The translations under genes and the position numbers were made by a program. Shown here piece by piece: positions 8,615 to 17,467 of a stretch of DNA of 64,000 bases (its first letter is position 1; every line of letters starts with the position of its first letter). The stretch is from OLB7 sp966250335 (GTDB lineage Bacteria > Bacteroidota > Ignavibacteria > OLB7). Under the pieces are notes generated by a model. It was given only the letters and a program-made list of their open reading frames with translations. It did no database searches and was not told the DNA's origin. The stretch spans positions 23,386-87,385 of the forward strand of contig CBINGZ010000020.1 of the NCBI GenBank assembly GCA_966250335.1, given 5' to 3'.

Positions 8615-9484
8615 ATGTCGATAACGCACAACAACATGAGCACACCTGACGAAGCCTCCTCGCTCCCCCCTCTTACCTACTGGGACTACATCAAGCTGGA
8701 CGATCTCCTTTCGCTTCAGGCGCCCCGCACCCAGGCGCACGACGAGCTGATGTTCATCATGGTCCATCAGACGTTCGAGCTCTGGTTCCGTCTTGCGATC
8801 AACGAGCTGCGCGGAGCGATCGGCGCGCTCGAATCGGGGAACGTGCAGTACGGCGTCGATCTGCTGCGGCGGGTCGGGGTGATACTCCGCACGGCCCACA
8901 AGGGGTTCGATCCGCTGATGACGATGTCGCAGCAGGGATACGCCGAGTTCCGCGACGCGCTCCATCCCGCCAGCGGATTCCAGTCGTCGCAGTTCCGGAT
9001 CATCGAGATCCTGCTCGGTATCCAGCGCGTCTCCGGCGGCGAAGAAGCTCGCAACGAGAAGTTCTACTGGGAGAACGCGGTGCAGGCGGGGAGCACCTTC
9101 AACAACTTCGTCGACAGATACTACGAGGAGCTCACGCGCGACTATGAGTCGGCGAAGGAGCACAACCTGCGGAACGTCATGCTCCGTCTGACGGAGGAGG
9201 CCACCGGCCTTACGGGCGCCGACGCCTACCGCCATCTCCTCTCGCATCGCACCGAGTATGCGGCGCTGGTCGTGCTTGCGGAGGCGGGACGCGATCTGGA
9301 GCAGGCGCTGCTCGACTTCCGTCTGAACCATCACAAGGTGACCGTCTTCACCATCGGCGAGCACGCGGCCGGCACCAGCGACGCGCATCGTCCCAAGCAC
9401 TCCAGCTGTGCCGTCTATCTTCTCGACGTCATCAAAGATCACTCGACGATCTTTCCGGAACTTGAGGATGGGATGTCCCGATAG
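8615..9484 (+). CDS. Tryptophan 2,3-dioxygenase family protein
   Basis: A 289-residue haem dioxygenase that would open the indole ring of L-tryptophan to N-formylkynurenine. Diagnostic segments are LTYWDYIKLDDLLSLQ, DELMFIMVHQTFELWFR (substrate-side His) and the signature HPASGFQSSQFR. The proximal haem His is expected in FRLNHHKVTVFTIG. The following loop reads HAAGTSDAHRPKHSS, whereas classical enzymes have GTGGSSG, so the substrate-closing loop is divergent. No kynureninase or kynurenine formamidase is nearby, so the pathway context is not visible. The ATG at 8636 is an alternative start; neither has a strong ribosome-binding site. Confidence 0.85.
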   Translation: MSITHNNMSTPDEASSLPPLTYWDYIKLDDLLSLQAPRTQAHDELMFIMVHQTFELWFRLAINELRGAIGALESGNVQYGVDLLRRVGVILRTAHKGFDPLMTMSQQGYAEFRDALHPASGFQSSQFRIIEILLGIQRVSGGEEARNEKFYWENAVQAGSTFNNFVDRYYEELTRDYESAKEHNLRNVMLRLTEEATGLTGADAYRHLLSHRTEYAALVVLAEAGRDLEQALLDFRLNHHKVTVFTIGEHAAGTSDAHRPKHSSCAVYLLDVIKDHSTIFPELEDGMSR

Positions 9485-9985
9485 ACCCCTCGCTCCCCGC
9501 GAGCCCTTGCCCCGTCCGGGCTGAGAGGTCGCGGAGCTTCTTCCTTTCATCGACGACGATCGGCATCGCGCGGCGTTCACACGGGGAGTTCAGTCTCCTC
9601 CGAGTGCGCCGCGCGGTCGTTGATGCGGTATCGACCACCGATCCTTCACTTCTTCAAATTTATTGCTTTACGATGTAAGTGGGCGTTTGAGGATGCCTCG
9701 GCGTCGGTCGCCCGGAGCGCCGCCGGCCCGCGAGGCCTTGTCCTGCAAGGGATCACGGTAGACCGTTGACCCCTATGCCGTCCGGATTGAATATCCTATT
9801 GCGTTGTAAGTAGGGGCCTGTCTCCTCCTTGAGAGATCGTTTCGGAAGAGATCCCGGAACAAAGAGGGTGCATGAGGTGTTCAAGGTCGCAGTGCGTGAA
9901 CTTTTTTTGCGAACGATGCGAAAGAGTAGTGCGAACGTGTGTGGTGTTTTTATAATTTCGCGCAACCTATTTGGGACATCGCAGG
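9485..9985. other. Gene-free 500-bp stretch with an imperfect direct repeat
   Basis: No convincing coding frame here. Two imperfect copies of a TATTGC...TGTAAGT.GGG element lie at about 9661-9683 and 9799-9818. The last 60 bases before coaBC are AT-rich, and a TATAAT hexamer at 9951-9956 could be a -10 element, although I see no matching -35. Confidence 0.4.
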
Positions 9986-11242
9986 GTGAGACAACTGAAC
10001 GGTAAGAGAATCATCATCGGTATCACCGGCAGTATAGCGGCATACAAGGGAGCCGTACTCGCCAGGGAGCTTGTGAAACGCGGCGCGGAGATCCGAGTCG
10101 CGATGACCTCCGCCGCCTCTCACTTCATCACCCCTCTCACGCTCGCCTCCATCTCCAAGCATCCAGTAGCGCAGTCAATGTTCCCGCTTCCGGGCTCCGA
10201 ACCGGCGAGCGGATCGTGGCATATCGACTGGGCATTATGGGCCGATGCGATGGTTATAGCTCCCGCAAGCGCCTCCACCATCGCAAAGCTCGCAGTCGGA
10301 CTCAGTGACAACGTGTTGACCGTGATCGCGACGGCGATGCGGGGGAAGGTGTTCGTCGCCCCCGCGATGGATCTGGATATGTATCGTTATCCGGCGACCG
10401 TCGCGAACCTTGCGACGCTTCGCTCGTACGGCATGGAGGTGATTCCGGCCGCAGAGGGAGAACTGGCGAGCGGCCTTGTGGGGCCCGGCAGACTTGCGGA
10501 GCCGGAGGAGATCGCCGACGCGCTGGAGCGTCATCTGAATCGCGACCTCTCTCTCGCATCGCAACGTGTGCTGGTCACCGCCGGTCCCACGCACGAGCCG
10601 ATCGATCCGGTCCGCTATATCGCGAACCATTCGTCGGGGAAGATGGGCTACGCGATTGCCGAGGAGGCGCGCGATCGCGGCGCCCGTGTAACTCTTGTGA
10701 GCGGTCCCACGTCGATTCCCGCTCCCTCCGGCGTCGAAGTGATCCCGGTGGTCACCGCGGAGGAGATGGGGGCGGCCGTCGACGCATGCAGCGACGACGC
10801 GGATATCATCGTGGCGGCCGCGGCCGTTGCCGACTTCACGCCGCTCCGCCGTGCCGAGAGGAAGCTGAAACGGAGGGAGATGGATGAGGAGGAGATGCGG
10901 ATCGAGCTGAAGCCGACGCGCGACATCCTTCGCTCGGTCGGTCTGCGGAAGCGTCCCGATCAGATACTTGTCGGCTTTGCGCTGGAGACGAACTCCCTTC
11001 TGGAATCGGCCCGGGCGAAGCTTATCGAAAAACGATGCGATCTGGTGATCGCGAACTCCGCCGGCGAGGAAGGGGTCGGTTTCGGAGCGGATACTAACAG
11101 GATAACGATCATCGACGTTGATAGTGAATCTCCCCTCCCGATGATGACCAAGCGCCGCTGCGCGTCGGCGATCTTCGACGCGATCGAACGGAAGATGGAC
11201 GCATGGGGGAAGAGGACATCGGTGAACGACCGAATCTCATGA
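9986..11242 (+). CDS. coaBC: Bifunctional phosphopantothenoylcysteine decarboxylase / phosphopantothenate-cysteine ligase
   Basis: Couples phosphopantothenate to cysteine and decarboxylates the product to 4'-phosphopantetheine, two steps of coenzyme A synthesis. The N-terminal flavoprotein (CoaC) half shows ITGSIAAYKG, an active-site His in WHIDWALWAD, APASASTIAKLAVG.SDN and PAMDLDMY (Asp where many enzymes have Asn in PXMNxxMW). The C-terminal CoaB half shows TAGPTHEPIDPVRYIAN, HSSGKMG and AAAVADFTP. The length fits a full fusion enzyme. I take the GTG giving an N terminus of RQLNGKRIIIG; an in-frame TTG at 9971 is the alternative. The stop codon overlaps the ATG of the uracil-DNA glycosylase gene (ATGA), implying translational coupling. 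Confidence 0.93.
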   Translation: MRQLNGKRIIIGITGSIAAYKGAVLARELVKRGAEIRVAMTSAASHFITPLTLASISKHPVAQSMFPLPGSEPASGSWHIDWALWADAMVIAPASASTIAKLAVGLSDNVLTVIATAMRGKVFVAPAMDLDMYRYPATVANLATLRSYGMEVIPAAEGELASGLVGPGRLAEPEEIADALERHLNRDLSLASQRVLVTAGPTHEPIDPVRYIANHSSGKMGYAIAEEARDRGARVTLVSGPTSIPAPSGVEVIPVVTAEEMGAAVDACSDDADIIVAAAAVADFTPLRRAERKLKRREMDEEEMRIELKPTRDILRSVGLRKRPDQILVGFALETNSLLESARAKLIEKRCDLVIANSAGEEGVGFGADTNRITIIDVDSESPLPMMTKRRCASAIFDAIERKMDAWGKRTSVNDRIS

Positions 11243-12039
11243 GCGAGTCGATCAAGGATGAAATGAAGCGATTCGCCGAGCAGCACTACGCACTCTTCGG
11301 CGAGATCGTCGCAACCAGACGGACGCGGCCGGAGGCGCAGGCCCAGGCGGCGGAGCCTGTCGCGCCCTCGGCGGCGGCAGAGCAGCAGGGGACGCAGCCG
11401 GTCGCGCGGCAGGAGGAGATCATCTCGCCGTTCGGGGTGAGGCTTGCATCGATTCGCGAGGAATGGGTCGGAGCGACCTCGCTGGAATCGTTGCAGCAGA
11501 TGATCTGCGCGTGCCAGAAGTGTCCGCTGGGGAAGACACGGAACAAGTTCGTGTTCGGAACGGGGAACCCGAACGCCGACATCGTGGTGATCGGCGAGGC
11601 CCCCGGAGCCGATGAGGATAGATTGGGAGAGCCGTTCGTGGGAATGGCCGGACAGTTGTTGACGAAGATTCTTGCCGCGATCCATTTCACGCGCGACGAC
11701 GTATACATCTGCAATATTCTCAAGAGCAGACCGCCGGGGAACCGGACGCCGGAGCGCTTCGAGGTGGATCAGTGCATCCCCTATCTCTACAAGCAGCTCG
11801 ATCTGATACGACCGAGGTTCATCCTTGCGGTCGGGCTGACGGCGGCCAACGGGCTGCTGAACACGAAGGCGACGATGAGGGAGCTGCGCGGCAAGGTCCA
11901 CGACTATCACGGCATTAATCTGATTGCGACCTATCATCCCGCGGCGCTGCTGCGCAATCCGCAGTGGAAGCGCCCGACCTGGGAGGACGTTCAGCATCTG
12001 AGACGGCTGTATGACGAGTGGAAGGGTGGAACGACGTGA
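11239..12039 (+). CDS. Family 4-type uracil-DNA glycosylase
   Basis: Removes uracil from DNA to start base-excision repair. After an 80-residue Ala/Gln-rich linker come the cluster motif CQKCPLGKTR (C92, C95), motif 1 GEAPGADEDRLGEPFVG, the segment CNILKSRPPGNRTP, C179 in DQC, and the HPAALLRNP motif. Family-4 enzymes hold a [4Fe-4S] cluster with four Cys. By comparison with the remembered Thermotoga enzyme, the third ligand sits in KCRPP, which here is KSRPP (Ser163); Cys158, five residues earlier, could substitute. The start codon overlaps the coaBC stop (ATGA), so the ATG at 11239 is preferred over an earlier in-frame one. Confidence 0.88.
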   Translation: MSESIKDEMKRFAEQHYALFGEIVATRRTRPEAQAQAAEPVAPSAAAEQQGTQPVARQEEIISPFGVRLASIREEWVGATSLESLQQMICACQKCPLGKTRNKFVFGTGNPNADIVVIGEAPGADEDRLGEPFVGMAGQLLTKILAAIHFTRDDVYICNILKSRPPGNRTPERFEVDQCIPYLYKQLDLIRPRFILAVGLTAANGLLNTKATMRELRGKVHDYHGINLIATYHPAALLRNPQWKRPTWEDVQHLRRLYDEWKGGTT

Positions 12040-12214
12040 GCAGGCCGTCTCCTACAATCCTATTTCGCATCGGCTCCAACTCCATGCGATTCCTCGGTGT
12101 GCGATAGAACGCCGGGGCGTCGGTGGTTGACATCATGGCGCAAACGGCTCTCGGGCGACCATCGGACTATGGCGCTCGTGAGCAAACGGGTTATACATTT
12201 TTCTGGAGACCATT

Positions 12215-13999
12215 ATGGCAACGACCACAAAGACCTCGAAAGCGGCGGCTGATCCCGACGCGAAGAAGTCGACGGCGAAAGGGGCCGCGAAGCCGGCCGC
12301 GAAGCCGGCGGTGAAATCCGCGGCCAAGCCTGCCGCGAAGTCCGCTGCGAAACCTGCGGCGAAGAGCGCCGCGAAGTCCGCTCCGAAGGCGGCCGACAAG
12401 CCCGCAGCGAAGAACACCGCGAAGCCCGCGGCGAAGGGAGCGACCAAGCCCGCCGCGAAGGCTGCCCCAAAGCCTGCTCCGAAGGCCGCCGCGAAGCCCG
12501 CAGCAAAGGCCGCAGCGAAACCTGCCGCCACCACTGCCGCGAAGCCAGCAGCCGGCACCGCCGCGAAGCCTGCCGCAAAGGGAACCGCGAAGTCCGCTGC
12601 GAAAGCCGCACCGACTGCGAAGAAGTCCTCCACGGCGAAGGCCGACGGCGCTGCCGCACCGAAGCGCGCGAAGACGACCAGAACATCCTCGACGATGAAT
12701 CTGGCCAAGAGCGCCGCCTCCACGACTTCCGGTGCGAAGAAGGGGGGAGCGAAGCCCGCCGCCAAGGCCGCTGCAAAGCCCGCAGCGAAGCCTGCTGCAA
12801 AGGCCGCCGACAAGCCTGCCACGAAAGCAGCAGCGAAGCCTGCTGCGAAGGCAGCTGCGAAGCCTGCCGCAAAATCCGCAGCCAAGCCGGCAGTGAAGGC
12901 CGCAGCGAAGCCGGCAGTGAAGGCCGCAGCGAAGCCTGCTGCGAAGGCAGCCGCCAAGCCGGCAGCCAAGGCCGCTGCGAAGCCCGCAGCGAAAGCATCC
13001 AGGGATGGCGCCGCAAAGGATGGAGCGGCCAAAGCAGGAGCCGCAAAGGGCGGAGCAGCCAAGGGCGCGGCAAAGGAAGCAGCGAAGCCTGCCGCGAAGG
13101 CATCCAACGGCGCTGCTAAAGCCGGAGCAGCGAAGGGAGCTGCCAAGGGTGAAGCGGCCAAGGCAGCAAAGGGAACTGCGGCGAAGGATGGAGCAGCTAA
13201 AGGCGCCGCCAAGGGTGGAGCAACGAAGGGAGCAGCCAAGGGCGGAGCAACGAAAGGCGCCGCCAAGGGCGGAGCAGCCAAGGGAACGAAGTCGGCCGCA
13301 CGGTCGGAGATCCGTTCCATCGTAATCGATGCCAAGGCGGCAGGGACGGCATCGACCACGAAGGCGGCGAAGCCTGCGAAAGCAGCCAAGGGAGAGAAGG
13401 CGGCTTCCAAGGGAGCAGCGAAGCCGGCGGCGAAGGCAGCGGCAAAGCCGGCAGCCAAGGCGGCTTCCAAGGGAGCAGCAGCGAAGCCCGCAGCAAAAGC
13501 AGGCGCGACGAAGACAGGCGCAGCCAAGGAGCCCAGGGCGGGCGCAACGAAGACGGGCGCCGCGAAGGGTGGAGCTACCAAGGCCGGAGCCGCGAAGGCA
13601 GAGAAGTCTGCAAAGGGCGGAGCAGCCAAGGGTGGAGCTGCGAAGGCAGAGAAGCCCGCGGCAAAGGGAGGCGCGGCGAAAGCCGGAGCAGCCAAAGGCG
13701 CCGAGAAGGGTGGCGCAGCCAAGGGTGGCGCAGCTAAGGGCGGAGCTGCGAAAGGCGCAGCCAAAGGTGGCGCAGCCAAGGGTGAAGCAGCCAAGCCGGC
13801 CAAGGGTGGCACAGCCAAGGGCGGAGCTGCCAAGGGAGGCGCTGCGAAGGAAGAGAAGCCGGCAGCCAAGGGTGGAGCGGCCAAGGGTGGAGCAGCCAAG
13901 GCCGCCAAGGGCGGAGCCGAGAAGAGCGCAACCAAGAGCGGCGGCGCGGGGACCAAGGTCGCCAAGACGTCGGGCGGAACGAAGTCCCGTTCGAAGTGA
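12215..13999 (+). CDS. Histone H1-like Lys/Ala-rich repeat protein
   Basis: A 594-residue, extremely basic, low-complexity protein. After ATTTKTSKAAADPDAKK it consists almost entirely of two repeat regimes: KPAAKAA-type repeats up to about residue 265, then KGGAAKGGA-type repeats to the end. Two non-repeat islands interrupt it near residues 130-185 (Thr/Ser-rich) and 357-385. This composition resembles bacterial H1-like proteins (Chlamydia Hc1/Hc2, Bordetella BpH1) and AlgP, which bind DNA through Lys-rich tails; nucleoid binding here is inference. Coding on this strand is supported by CTGGAG before the ATG and an intrinsic terminator just after the stop. The complementary strand is also open for 650 codons, a by-product of the repeat. 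Confidence 0.8.
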   Translation: MATTTKTSKAAADPDAKKSTAKGAAKPAAKPAVKSAAKPAAKSAAKPAAKSAAKSAPKAADKPAAKNTAKPAAKGATKPAAKAAPKPAPKAAAKPAAKAAAKPAATTAAKPAAGTAAKPAAKGTAKSAAKAAPTAKKSSTAKADGAAAPKRAKTTRTSSTMNLAKSAASTTSGAKKGGAKPAAKAAAKPAAKPAAKAADKPATKAAAKPAAKAAAKPAAKSAAKPAVKAAAKPAVKAAAKPAAKAAAKPAAKAAAKPAAKASRDGAAKDGAAKAGAAKGGAAKGAAKEAAKPAAKASNGAAKAGAAKGAAKGEAAKAAKGTAAKDGAAKGAAKGGATKGAAKGGATKGAAKGGAAKGTKSAARSEIRSIVIDAKAAGTASTTKAAKPAKAAKGEKAASKGAAKPAAKAAAKPAAKAASKGAAAKPAAKAGATKTGAAKEPRAGATKTGAAKGGATKAGAAKAEKSAKGGAAKGGAAKAEKPAAKGGAAKAGAAKGAEKGGAAKGGAAKGGAAKGAAKGGAAKGEAAKPAKGGTAKGGAAKGGAAKEEKPAAKGGAAKGGAAKAAKGGAEKSATKSGGAGTKVAKTSGGTKSRSK

Positions 14000-14026
14000 T
14001 CGCTGCGCGATATCGCTATATGATAT

Positions 14027-14058
14027 GCCGCCCTCGACCTCAGGGGGCGGCTTTTTTT
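14027..14058 (+). terminator. Intrinsic terminator of the H1-like gene
   Basis: GCCGCCC (14027-14033) pairs with GGGCGGC (14045-14051) and is followed at once by seven T residues, 28 bp after the stop codon of the Lys/Ala-rich gene. Confidence 0.85.
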
Positions 14059-14226
14059 CTCCTCCCCCCTCCTTTCCCCTGACACGAACTTTATCGATCA
14101 GGCGCGACGATTCCGGGGGATGAAACCGATTTCTCCAGTATCTTACCGACCCGCGAGCGGTTGCGGGGTACCATCACACGGGCTTCGCAAAAGCATCATC
14201 GCTCAATCCGAACACATTCGATTCCC

Positions 14227-16398
14227 ATGGGCATACGTCGAGCCGTCGATATCCCGGAGCTTCGTCAGGCGCTGGAGCGTCTTTTCTCTCTTCAGACGTT
14301 CGGCATCAAACTCGGTCTGGAGCCGGTGACCGAACTGCTGAACGAGTTCGGCAATCCTCAGAGAACATTTCCCTCGATCCATATAGCGGGGACCAACGGC
14401 AAGGGCTCCGTCTCCTCCATGATCGCCTCGATCCTCCGCGCGGCGGGGCTGCGCGTCGGGCTCTATACATCTCCTCATCTGATAGATTTCGAGGAGAGGA
14501 TCAGAATCAACGGCGTGCCGATGGAGCCGGAGCGCCTGGCGGTCTATGCGCGCGAGATGATGCCGGCCATCGAGCGGATCGGCTGCACCTTCTTCGAGGG
14601 GACGACGGCGATGGGGTTCCGCTACTTTGCCGAGAACGGCGTCGATGTCGCCGTGGTCGAGACCGGCATGGGAGGGCGCCTCGACGCCACCAACATCCTC
14701 GCCCCGCTCGTCACCGCCGTCACCTCCATCAGTTACGATCACACAAAGCACCTGGGCGATTCGCTGGAACAGATCGCGTTCGAGAAGGCGGGGATCTTCA
14801 AGCCGGAGACGCCGGCCGTCGTCGGACCGGTGGCTCCCAGACTGCGGCAGGTGTTCATCGATCGCGCAGCCGCGGTCGGGGCCTCTCTTCGGTTCGTCGA
14901 GGATCTCTGCCGTGCGGTCTACAACGATATGACGTTCGATCGGACGGAGGCGTCGTTCATGATCGGCGGGCGGGAGCTATCTCGGTTTGCGATCGATCTC
15001 GTGGGACGCCATCAGATCGAGAACGCCCGTGTCGCCCTCTCCGTGGTCGAGAGTCTGCGCGAACGGTTCGCGCTCGATGATGAGATCGTGCGCCGGGGGA
15101 TGGCGGAGATACGCGCAAACACGGGGCTGACCGGACGGTTCGATTCGATCGCCTCCAACCCCCGCATCGTTCTCGACGTTGCTCACAACGCCGACGGTGC
15201 GCGCGTTCTGGTGGAGACGATCTCGTCGCTGAACGGTTCGCGGAAGAACCTCAGGATCGTCTACGGCGCCGTGAAGGAGAAGGATGTGGCGGAGATCGTG
15301 GAGATCCTGAAGCCGCTCGTCGTGAAGCTCCATGCGGTGCGCGCCGACAACCATCGCTCGCTTCCGGCCGACGAGATCGCGCATCATGCGACGGCCGCCG
15401 GCATCCCGACCGAGATCGCCGGGAGCGTTCATCAGGGAGTGGAACGGGCGGTAAGCGAGGCGGGAGAAGATGAGGTCGTGCTGATCTGCGGGTCGTTCCA
15501 TGTGGTCGGGGAAGCTCTTGAGACGATGGAACGTGAGGAGAGGGGACCGGAACCGGGGGTTGTCCGCGAGGCGATCGCGCTCCAGGACTATCGCGCCGGG
15601 ACGGAGAGGGATCGTCCCCACGGTCGCGGCGACCGGGTGGAACCATATCGCGCTCCGTCATCCGTTCCGAACGGCGATCCCCCCCGGACCGTCTACCGGA
15701 AGGATGTCGTCGAGCGGCGGATCACGGTGAAGGACTGGCATCCGAACGAGCAGCCGCGCGAGCGGATGATGAAGCTGGGGGCCGGGGCGCTCAGCGACGC
15801 CGAGCTCCTTGCGATACTTCTCCGCACCGGCACGAAGGATGAGGATGTGATCCAGGTCAGCCGCAATCTTCTGCGGCGGTTCCACAACTCGTTCGCGGAG
15901 ATGGCCGGGCGTGATTTCAAGGAGCTCCAGAAGATCAGCGGCGTGGGCCCGACAAAGGCGGTGATGCTGGCGGCCGCCTTCGAGATCGGACGGCGCGTCA
16001 GGGTGGAGCCCTTCGGCAGCCGTCCCCAGATCACCTCTCCGGCCGACGTCGCGAACCTCTACATCCCGCTTCTTCGCGATATCCGCAAGGAGCAGTTCCA
16101 TGTGCTCGTGCTGAACAGCGCGAACCAGGTGATCCGGATGGAGCTGATCTCCGAAGGGAATCTCAACAGCTCCATTGCTCACCCGAGAGAGGTCTATCGG
16201 ACCGCGATCGTCGAGAACGCCGCGTCGATCATCGGGCTCCATAATCATCCCAGCGGCAACCCGACGCCGAGCCGGGAGGATATCGCGATCACGAAACAGC
16301 TCGTCGAGTCGGGACGGATCGTCGGCATCCCCTTCCACGATCATATCATCATCGCGGGTGAGGAGTTCGTCTCGCTCGCGGAACTGGGGTACGTATGA
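14227..16398 (+). CDS. Fusion of folylpolyglutamate synthase (FolC) and RadC/JAB1-MPN domain protein
   Basis: One uninterrupted 723-residue frame. Residues 1-430 are a Mur-ligase-type FolC that adds glutamates to folates: P-loop GTNGKGS (55-61), TSPHLIDFEERIRING, ETGMGGRLDATN, SISYDHTKHLG and LDVAHNADG. A ~65-residue charged, Arg/Pro-rich linker follows. Residues ~490-723 are a complete RadC (UPF0758) protein: helix-hairpin-helix region ISGVGPTKA and the JAMM metal motif HNHPSGNPTPSREDI (H672, H674, D685). RadC normally begins VKDWHPNEQPRERM, exactly where the linker ends. There is no stop codon or frame change between the two. The ATG at 14227 is preferred to an upstream TTG. RadC's role is unsettled despite its old label as a repair protein. 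Confidence 0.88.
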   Translation: MGIRRAVDIPELRQALERLFSLQTFGIKLGLEPVTELLNEFGNPQRTFPSIHIAGTNGKGSVSSMIASILRAAGLRVGLYTSPHLIDFEERIRINGVPMEPERLAVYAREMMPAIERIGCTFFEGTTAMGFRYFAENGVDVAVVETGMGGRLDATNILAPLVTAVTSISYDHTKHLGDSLEQIAFEKAGIFKPETPAVVGPVAPRLRQVFIDRAAAVGASLRFVEDLCRAVYNDMTFDRTEASFMIGGRELSRFAIDLVGRHQIENARVALSVVESLRERFALDDEIVRRGMAEIRANTGLTGRFDSIASNPRIVLDVAHNADGARVLVETISSLNGSRKNLRIVYGAVKEKDVAEIVEILKPLVVKLHAVRADNHRSLPADEIAHHATAAGIPTEIAGSVHQGVERAVSEAGEDEVVLICGSFHVVGEALETMEREERGPEPGVVREAIALQDYRAGTERDRPHGRGDRVEPYRAPSSVPNGDPPRTVYRKDVVERRITVKDWHPNEQPRERMMKLGAGALSDAELLAILLRTGTKDEDVIQVSRNLLRRFHNSFAEMAGRDFKELQKISGVGPTKAVMLAAAFEIGRRVRVEPFGSRPQITSPADVANLYIPLLRDIRKEQFHVLVLNSANQVIRMELISEGNLNSSIAHPREVYRTAIVENAASIIGLHNHPSGNPTPSREDIAITKQLVESGRIVGIPFHDHIIIAGEEFVSLAELGYV

Positions 16399-16448
16399 AC
16401 GGAAGGGCACACACGGATCATATCGCATTCTTTCATAGTGAACGCATC

Positions 16449-17399
16449 ATGAAGATCATCTCTCCATCGTTCCTTCTCTCTCTTCTTCTTGCCCTCCTCG
16501 TCGTCGGCTGCAACGTGCGTCGGGAGAGCGGTGAGGATCAGGATACCTCGCACTCCGTCGAGGCGGAGGACCCGAACGGGGAAACGGATGAACCTTCCGA
16601 CGAGGGTTCCGACAGCGGTGTGAGGGGTCCGGCCGGAGAGGAGGAGTCCGGGAAGAAGGAGAAGCCCTCTCCTGAGGGAGCGATCGTCTCCTCCAGCGGC
16701 AACATGGAGGTGACGGCGCCGGGAGCGAATCAGCAGGTATCGGGTGAGGGATTCGTGCTGCGCGGGCGGGCGCGCACCTTCGAGAACGCTCTCTCCTATT
16801 GGGTGATGGACAAGGGAGGGAAGCCGATCGCCGAGGGGCATCTGACGGCGGTCGGGGAGACGGGACACCTCAACCCCTACACGACCGAAATAAGTATCGC
16901 ATCGTCATATACCGGTCCGGCCCGCCTGGAGGTGTTCCAGTATTCCGCGAAGGATGGTTCGCGGATCGACATCGCGACCGTGCCGATCGTCGTAACGCGA
17001 GAGAAGGGGGCCGAGGAAGCAACCCTCCGGGTCTATTTCGCCAACGCGCGGCTGAACGGCAACGGCGACTGCGAGAACGTCTTCTCCGTTCCCAGGTCGC
17101 GCGGGAAGACGGCGGCCGTGGCCGAGGCGGTCCTGAAGGAGCTGCTGCGCGGTCCCTCGGTGGAGGAGAAGGCCGAAGGATACGCCTCCGAAATCCCGAC
17201 CGGCACGGCCCTCAGAGGGGTGAAGATCGACAAGGGGGTCGCGACCGCGGATTTCAGTTCGGCGCTGAACAGAAGCGCGGGCTCATGCCGCGTGGCCGCC
17301 ATCCGCGCCCAGATCGAGCGGACGCTGAAGCAGTTCCCGAGCGTGAAATCGGTGGTGATCAGCGTCGATGGGAACAGCAGCGAGGCGCTTCAGCCGTAA
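16449..17399 (+). CDS. Gmad2/GerMN-domain lipoprotein
   Basis: A 316-residue exported lipoprotein. The signal peptide MKIISPSFLLSLLLALLVVGC ends in the lipobox VVGC. An acidic, Glu/Ser-rich linker (residues 25-80) is followed by an immunoglobulin-like Gmad2 domain (about 85-185, with GEGFVLRGRARTFENALSYWV) and a GerMN domain (about 195-310, with LRVYFAN, AVLKELLRGPS and TADFSSALN). GerMN and Gmad2 domains are found in spore-germination and other cell-surface proteins; the ligand is unknown. I start at 16449, so that the signal peptide is N-terminal; an earlier ATG at 16395 overlaps the preceding stop as ATGA and may promote coupling. Confidence 0.85.
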   Translation: MKIISPSFLLSLLLALLVVGCNVRRESGEDQDTSHSVEAEDPNGETDEPSDEGSDSGVRGPAGEEESGKKEKPSPEGAIVSSSGNMEVTAPGANQQVSGEGFVLRGRARTFENALSYWVMDKGGKPIAEGHLTAVGETGHLNPYTTEISIASSYTGPARLEVFQYSAKDGSRIDIATVPIVVTREKGAEEATLRVYFANARLNGNGDCENVFSVPRSRGKTAAVAEAVLKELLRGPSVEEKAEGYASEIPTGTALRGVKIDKGVATADFSSALNRSAGSCRVAAIRAQIERTLKQFPSVKSVVISVDGNSSEALQP

Positions 17400-17404
17400 C
17401 GCGG

Positions 17405-17438
17405 CGCGGGGTGAATCCCCATGAGAATTCACCCCGCG
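17405..17438. terminator. Perfect 12-bp stem between convergent genes (likely bidirectional terminator)
   Basis: CGCGGGGTGAAT (17405-17416) and its exact reverse complement (17427-17438) flank a 10-base loop, directly between the 3' ends of the GerMN lipoprotein gene and the T9SS matrixin gene. There is no T tract, so it may act mainly as an mRNA 3'-end stabiliser. Confidence 0.55.
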
Positions 17439-17467
17439 ATATATCGGAACGTACGACGCCGACCGCG

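Noticed and set aside
12133..14085. 650-codon open frame antisense to the Lys/Ala-rich gene, rich in Ala-Pro-Leu-Phe repeats
   Set aside because: It mirrors the repeat on the other strand, runs through that strand's terminator region, and lacks a domain or signal; the plus-strand gene has a ribosome-binding site and terminator.
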